Shown here: positions 62,165-64,000 of the stretch, one piece after another
Layout: every line of letters starts with the position of its first letter
Numbering within the stretch: position 1 is the first letter of the stretch
Assembly: GCA_965279085.1 (NCBI GenBank)
Contig: OZ257149.1
Span: 1,240,001-1,304,000 of the forward strand
DNA length: 64,000 nt
Direction of reading: 5' to 3'
From: UBA7672 sp965279085
GTDB taxonomy: Bacteria > Pseudomonadota > Alphaproteobacteria > Caulobacterales > Hyphomonadaceae
Made by a program: the position numbers and the translations under genes
Notes under the pieces: model-generated
Database searches by the model: none
What the model was told of the DNA's origin: nothing
Seen by the model: only the letters and a program-made list of their open reading frames with translations

Positions 62165-62904
62165 CCAAGCTCGTTGCAATAGTAGGTGGCGACGATCGTG
62201 TAGCATTCGCACGCTACGCTCTCGAGACCGGCGCGGTCCGATATCGTCAGCCGTCCACGCGCGTATTGGATAAGTCCCGCCTTCTGCAGCGCGCCCGCCG
62301 CGATCGTCACCCCGGGCCGCGTGACGCCGAGCATCAGAGAGATCAGCTCGTGCGTCAGGTTGAGCATGTCGCCGTCCGTGCGGTCGTGGACCATCAGCAG
62401 CCAGCGCGCGAGGCGCTGCACAACTTCGTGCGCGCCATTGCAGGCGGCGGTCTGCGCCACTTGCGTGTGCAGCGCATTGGCAAAGCCGTTGAGCGCCCGC
62501 CGAAGCGGCGGCGATTGCTCGATCATGGCGCGAACCGCCGTCGCTTCCACGCGGAAAGCGACGCCATCGCTCTGCGCCATGATCTCGGATGTCAGCCTGT
62601 CTGCGCCCAACGCAGCGTGAACGCCGGCCGCGCCTTCGCGGCCAACATGACCGATCTCGATCCGCCCGCCCTGCTCCAGAGGCGCCAGCAGCGATATGAT
62701 GCCCGTCTCGACGAAATAGATCGATTTCGCAGGCTCTCCGGCGCGCTGCAGGACGTCGCCTGACACCATACTCATGCGCTCGAGCGAGCCGCGGAGAACG
62801 GTGAAGTCGCCGGCCGGCAGGTCGGCAAGTATCGCGTTTCGTATGTCAGGCTGTCTAGGAATGGGCATGCCTCGGCCCCGCATAACGACGGGGAGCACAC
62901 ACAT
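62161..62904 (-). CDS. Crp/Fnr family transcriptional regulator
   Basis: 247 residues from ATG 62904 (MPIPRQ twelve codons in is an alternative). N-terminal cyclic-nucleotide-binding-like beta-roll (VSGDVLQRAGEPAKSIYFVE, ISLLAPLEQGGRIEIGHVG) and a C-terminal winged helix with LISLMLGVTRPGVTIAAGAL. No Cys cluster for an Fe-S centre. Target genes unknown; there is no clear binding palindrome upstream of its neighbours. Confidence 0.87.
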   Translation of the reverse strand: MCVLPVVMRGRGMPIPRQPDIRNAILADLPAGDFTVLRGSLERMSMVSGDVLQRAGEPAKSIYFVETGIISLLAPLEQGGRIEIGHVGREGAAGVHAALGADRLTSEIMAQSDGVAFRVEATAVRAMIEQSPPLRRALNGFANALHTQVAQTAACNGAHEVVQRLARWLLMVHDRTDGDMLNLTHELISLMLGVTRPGVTIAAGALQKAGLIQYARGRLTISDRAGLESVACECYTIVATYYCNELG

Positions 62905-63168
62905 CTCTCTGCCGGACGCCGCCGAAAGGTCGTTGTCCGATACATACGTATATAGGGCGCGTGGCAGCCTGCGGGCGCCCGTCGAGCAGTTGCACGAAAA
63001 GGACCTTCACTAAATCGAGCGCAGCGTGGCGTTCGCACCAGAATTCAGTCGCGGGACCGAATCCCGCCCCCGGCGGGAAAGTGCTGTCATTGCGATGGAA
63101 CTGTCTGTTCGACGCCTTACACAGCGCGCAACGCAGGCGACGCAGTGGCGTAACCGCGCGGCTCGCAG

Positions 63169-63546
63169 TCACTCGACCGGAAAGGCCGCATCGAGCGCCG
63201 TCGCGAAGGCGCGGGGCGTGAATGGCCTGGACAGAAGCGCGAGGCCTTCAAGCGCTGGATGCGTAATCCACGGCTCGCCATGCAGGCGCACGGAACTCAC
63301 GATCGTGGGCGGCTGCGGCTTGCCGAATCCCCCGATCCGGACAATCCGGAGAAACTGCAACGCGTCGAGCTCACCGAGATCGATCTCCATGATGATGAGG
63401 TCGATGGCGTAGTCAGAGGCGAACCGAAGCGCCGCCCTGCCGTCCCCGGCTTCCACGCTGTCGAAGCCTGATTCGTCAAGAAGAGCTGCAATCTGGTGCC
63501 GCGCTGCCTGGTCGGGATCGACGATCAGCGCGCGCATCAGTTTCAT
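63169..63546 (-). CDS. Atypical receiver-domain protein (Asp to Glu)
   Basis: 125 residues, a stand-alone CheY-like receiver. The acidic-pocket motif is IVDPDQ and the conserved helix follows, but where the phosphoacceptor Asp should be (LLD-x-x-MP) the sequence reads IIMEIDLGELD, with Glu at about residue 54. The conserved Lys is also replaced: LLSRPF instead of K-P. Either it is a constitutively active-like (phosphomimetic) or non-phosphorylated scaffold. Start may be MKLM or MRAL three codons later. Confidence 0.8.
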   Translation of the reverse strand: MKLMRALIVDPDQAARHQIAALLDESGFDSVEAGDGRAALRFASDYAIDLIIMEIDLGELDALQFLRIVRIGGFGKPQPPTIVSSVRLHGEPWITHPALEGLALLSRPFTPRAFATALDAAFPVE

Positions 63547-63730
63547 GGCGGCGGCGCAGCCGCGACGCGAAGATCAGTCTTGTCTGGCGTGTTGAGATAC
63601 AGGCGCATTCCCCCACCGCGAGATCAGCTCACGGTTTGGGGAGCGTGGTCGGCGCCGGCGCCTCGGTCTGTTCGAAACCTTACAATGCGGACTGATATTC
63701 GGGCGCCGCAGTGCGGCGATTATGTTCGCG

Positions 63731-63766
63731 CAAAACGAAACAGGCGGCGGATTGCTCCGCCGCCTG
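63731..63766 (-). terminator. Rho-independent terminator of DUF992 gene
   Basis: On minus, caggcggcgg/ccgccgcctg (10 bp, 6-base loop) is followed by tttcgttttg. It lies about 23 bases after the stop of the minus-strand DUF992 gene. Confidence 0.9.
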
Positions 63767-63788
63767 CATCAGCGATCCCTATTGCGGA

Positions 63789-64000
63789 TCAATGCTTCTG
63801 GTAGTCGAGCTCCATCGCGCCGACGGCGGCGGTGATGCTGAGGCCGGTGTTGCCTTCGACACTCAGCGGCTGGAGCGTGACCGACTTGTCGAGGCCGCCG
63901 ATCATCACGTTGAGGTTGCCGCCGACAACGGCCGTCGCGCCAGCTGTGGCGCCGGCGTATTTGCCTTCGAGCGCATCAGGCTGCATGTCGCTCGACGGCG
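63789..64000 (-). CDS. DUF992 family protein, C-terminal part
   Basis: Only the last 70 or so residues are in the window; the start is beyond 64000. It ends with the DUF992 pattern GKYAGATAGATAVVGGNLNV and DKSVTLQPLSVEGNTGL. DUF992 proteins are small secreted proteins of alphaproteobacteria with unknown function. A Met 65 residues from the end is internal to the domain and is not the true start. Confidence 0.82.
   Translation of the reverse strand, partial: PSSDMQPDALEGKYAGATAGATAVVGGNLNVMIGGLDKSVTLQPLSVEGNTGLSITAAVGAMELDYQKH

Noticed and set aside
63496..63804. 102-codon open frame on plus near the right end
   Set aside because: It spans the terminator of the DUF992 gene and is Arg/Pro-rich without motifs.

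Overview
The window is a high-GC, gene-dense stretch of an alphaproteobacterial chromosome. The gene families point to Caulobacterales or Hyphomonadales, perhaps Hyphomonadaceae. Reasons are two large TonB-dependent receptors, a holdfast-type polysaccharide locus (hfs), an orphan motB, a parC-recO pair and a DUF992 protein, plus alphaproteobacterial-style intergenic palindromes. The genus is inferred from gene content, not proven. No phage, integrase, transposase or CRISPR array was seen.

Layout. 0-3.3 kb: a malonyl-CoA synthetase-like enzyme, tRNA-Ser(GCU) and a lipoprotein alpha/beta hydrolase. 3.3-10.5 kb (minus strand): a glycerol ABC importer operon, glpS-glpT-glpP-glpQ ... DUF2160-glpV, with a MmcQ/YjbR gene and three unknown small membrane proteins between permease and DUF2160. 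11-17.8 kb: two TonB receptor genes in tandem; the first is frameshifted at a run of nine G. 18-21.5 kb: a redoxin lipoprotein and an EmrA/EmrB efflux pair. 21.6-29.2 kb: a holdfast locus with an initiating sugar transferase, a GT2 transferase and a deacetylase on plus, Wzy-like, HfsB and HfsA proteins on minus, and HfsD on plus; no flippase is present. 29.2-31.7 kb: an L,D-transpeptidase divergent from a D-cysteine desulfhydrase/amino-acid racemase pair.

31.7-44.7 kb is a mixed housekeeping and signalling region: GNATs, GST, a 2-oxoglutarate oxygenase, a CHASE3 hybrid histidine kinase, a degenerate GGDEF-EAL protein, arfB, a hydroxyisobutyrate dehydrogenase-like enzyme, a TIR-like membrane protein, motB and bpt. 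44.8-48.9 kb looks like a lipid-linked saccharide module (GT-C-type protein, methyltransferase, flippase-like protein). 49-57 kb holds LemA, a flavoprotein operon, a carboxylesterase, an MddA-like methyltransferase and a GPH symporter. 57-64 kb holds parC, recO, small periplasmic proteins, a guanidinium exporter preceded by a two-hairpin guanidine-II riboswitch, a Crp/Fnr regulator, an atypical receiver protein and the end of a DUF992 gene.

Most notable points: the poly-G frameshift in the first TonB receptor; complementary loss of ATPase motifs in GlpS and GlpT, predicting one working and one degenerate ATP site; the uncharacterised genes inside the glycerol operon; the riboswitch; a HfsB-like protein without the Walker A lysine; a TIR-like two-TM protein; and a receiver whose phosphoacceptor Asp is Glu. 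No wholly new multi-gene system can be shown from sequence alone. The small-protein insertion in the glycerol operon and the TIR-like protein are the best candidates for new biology.
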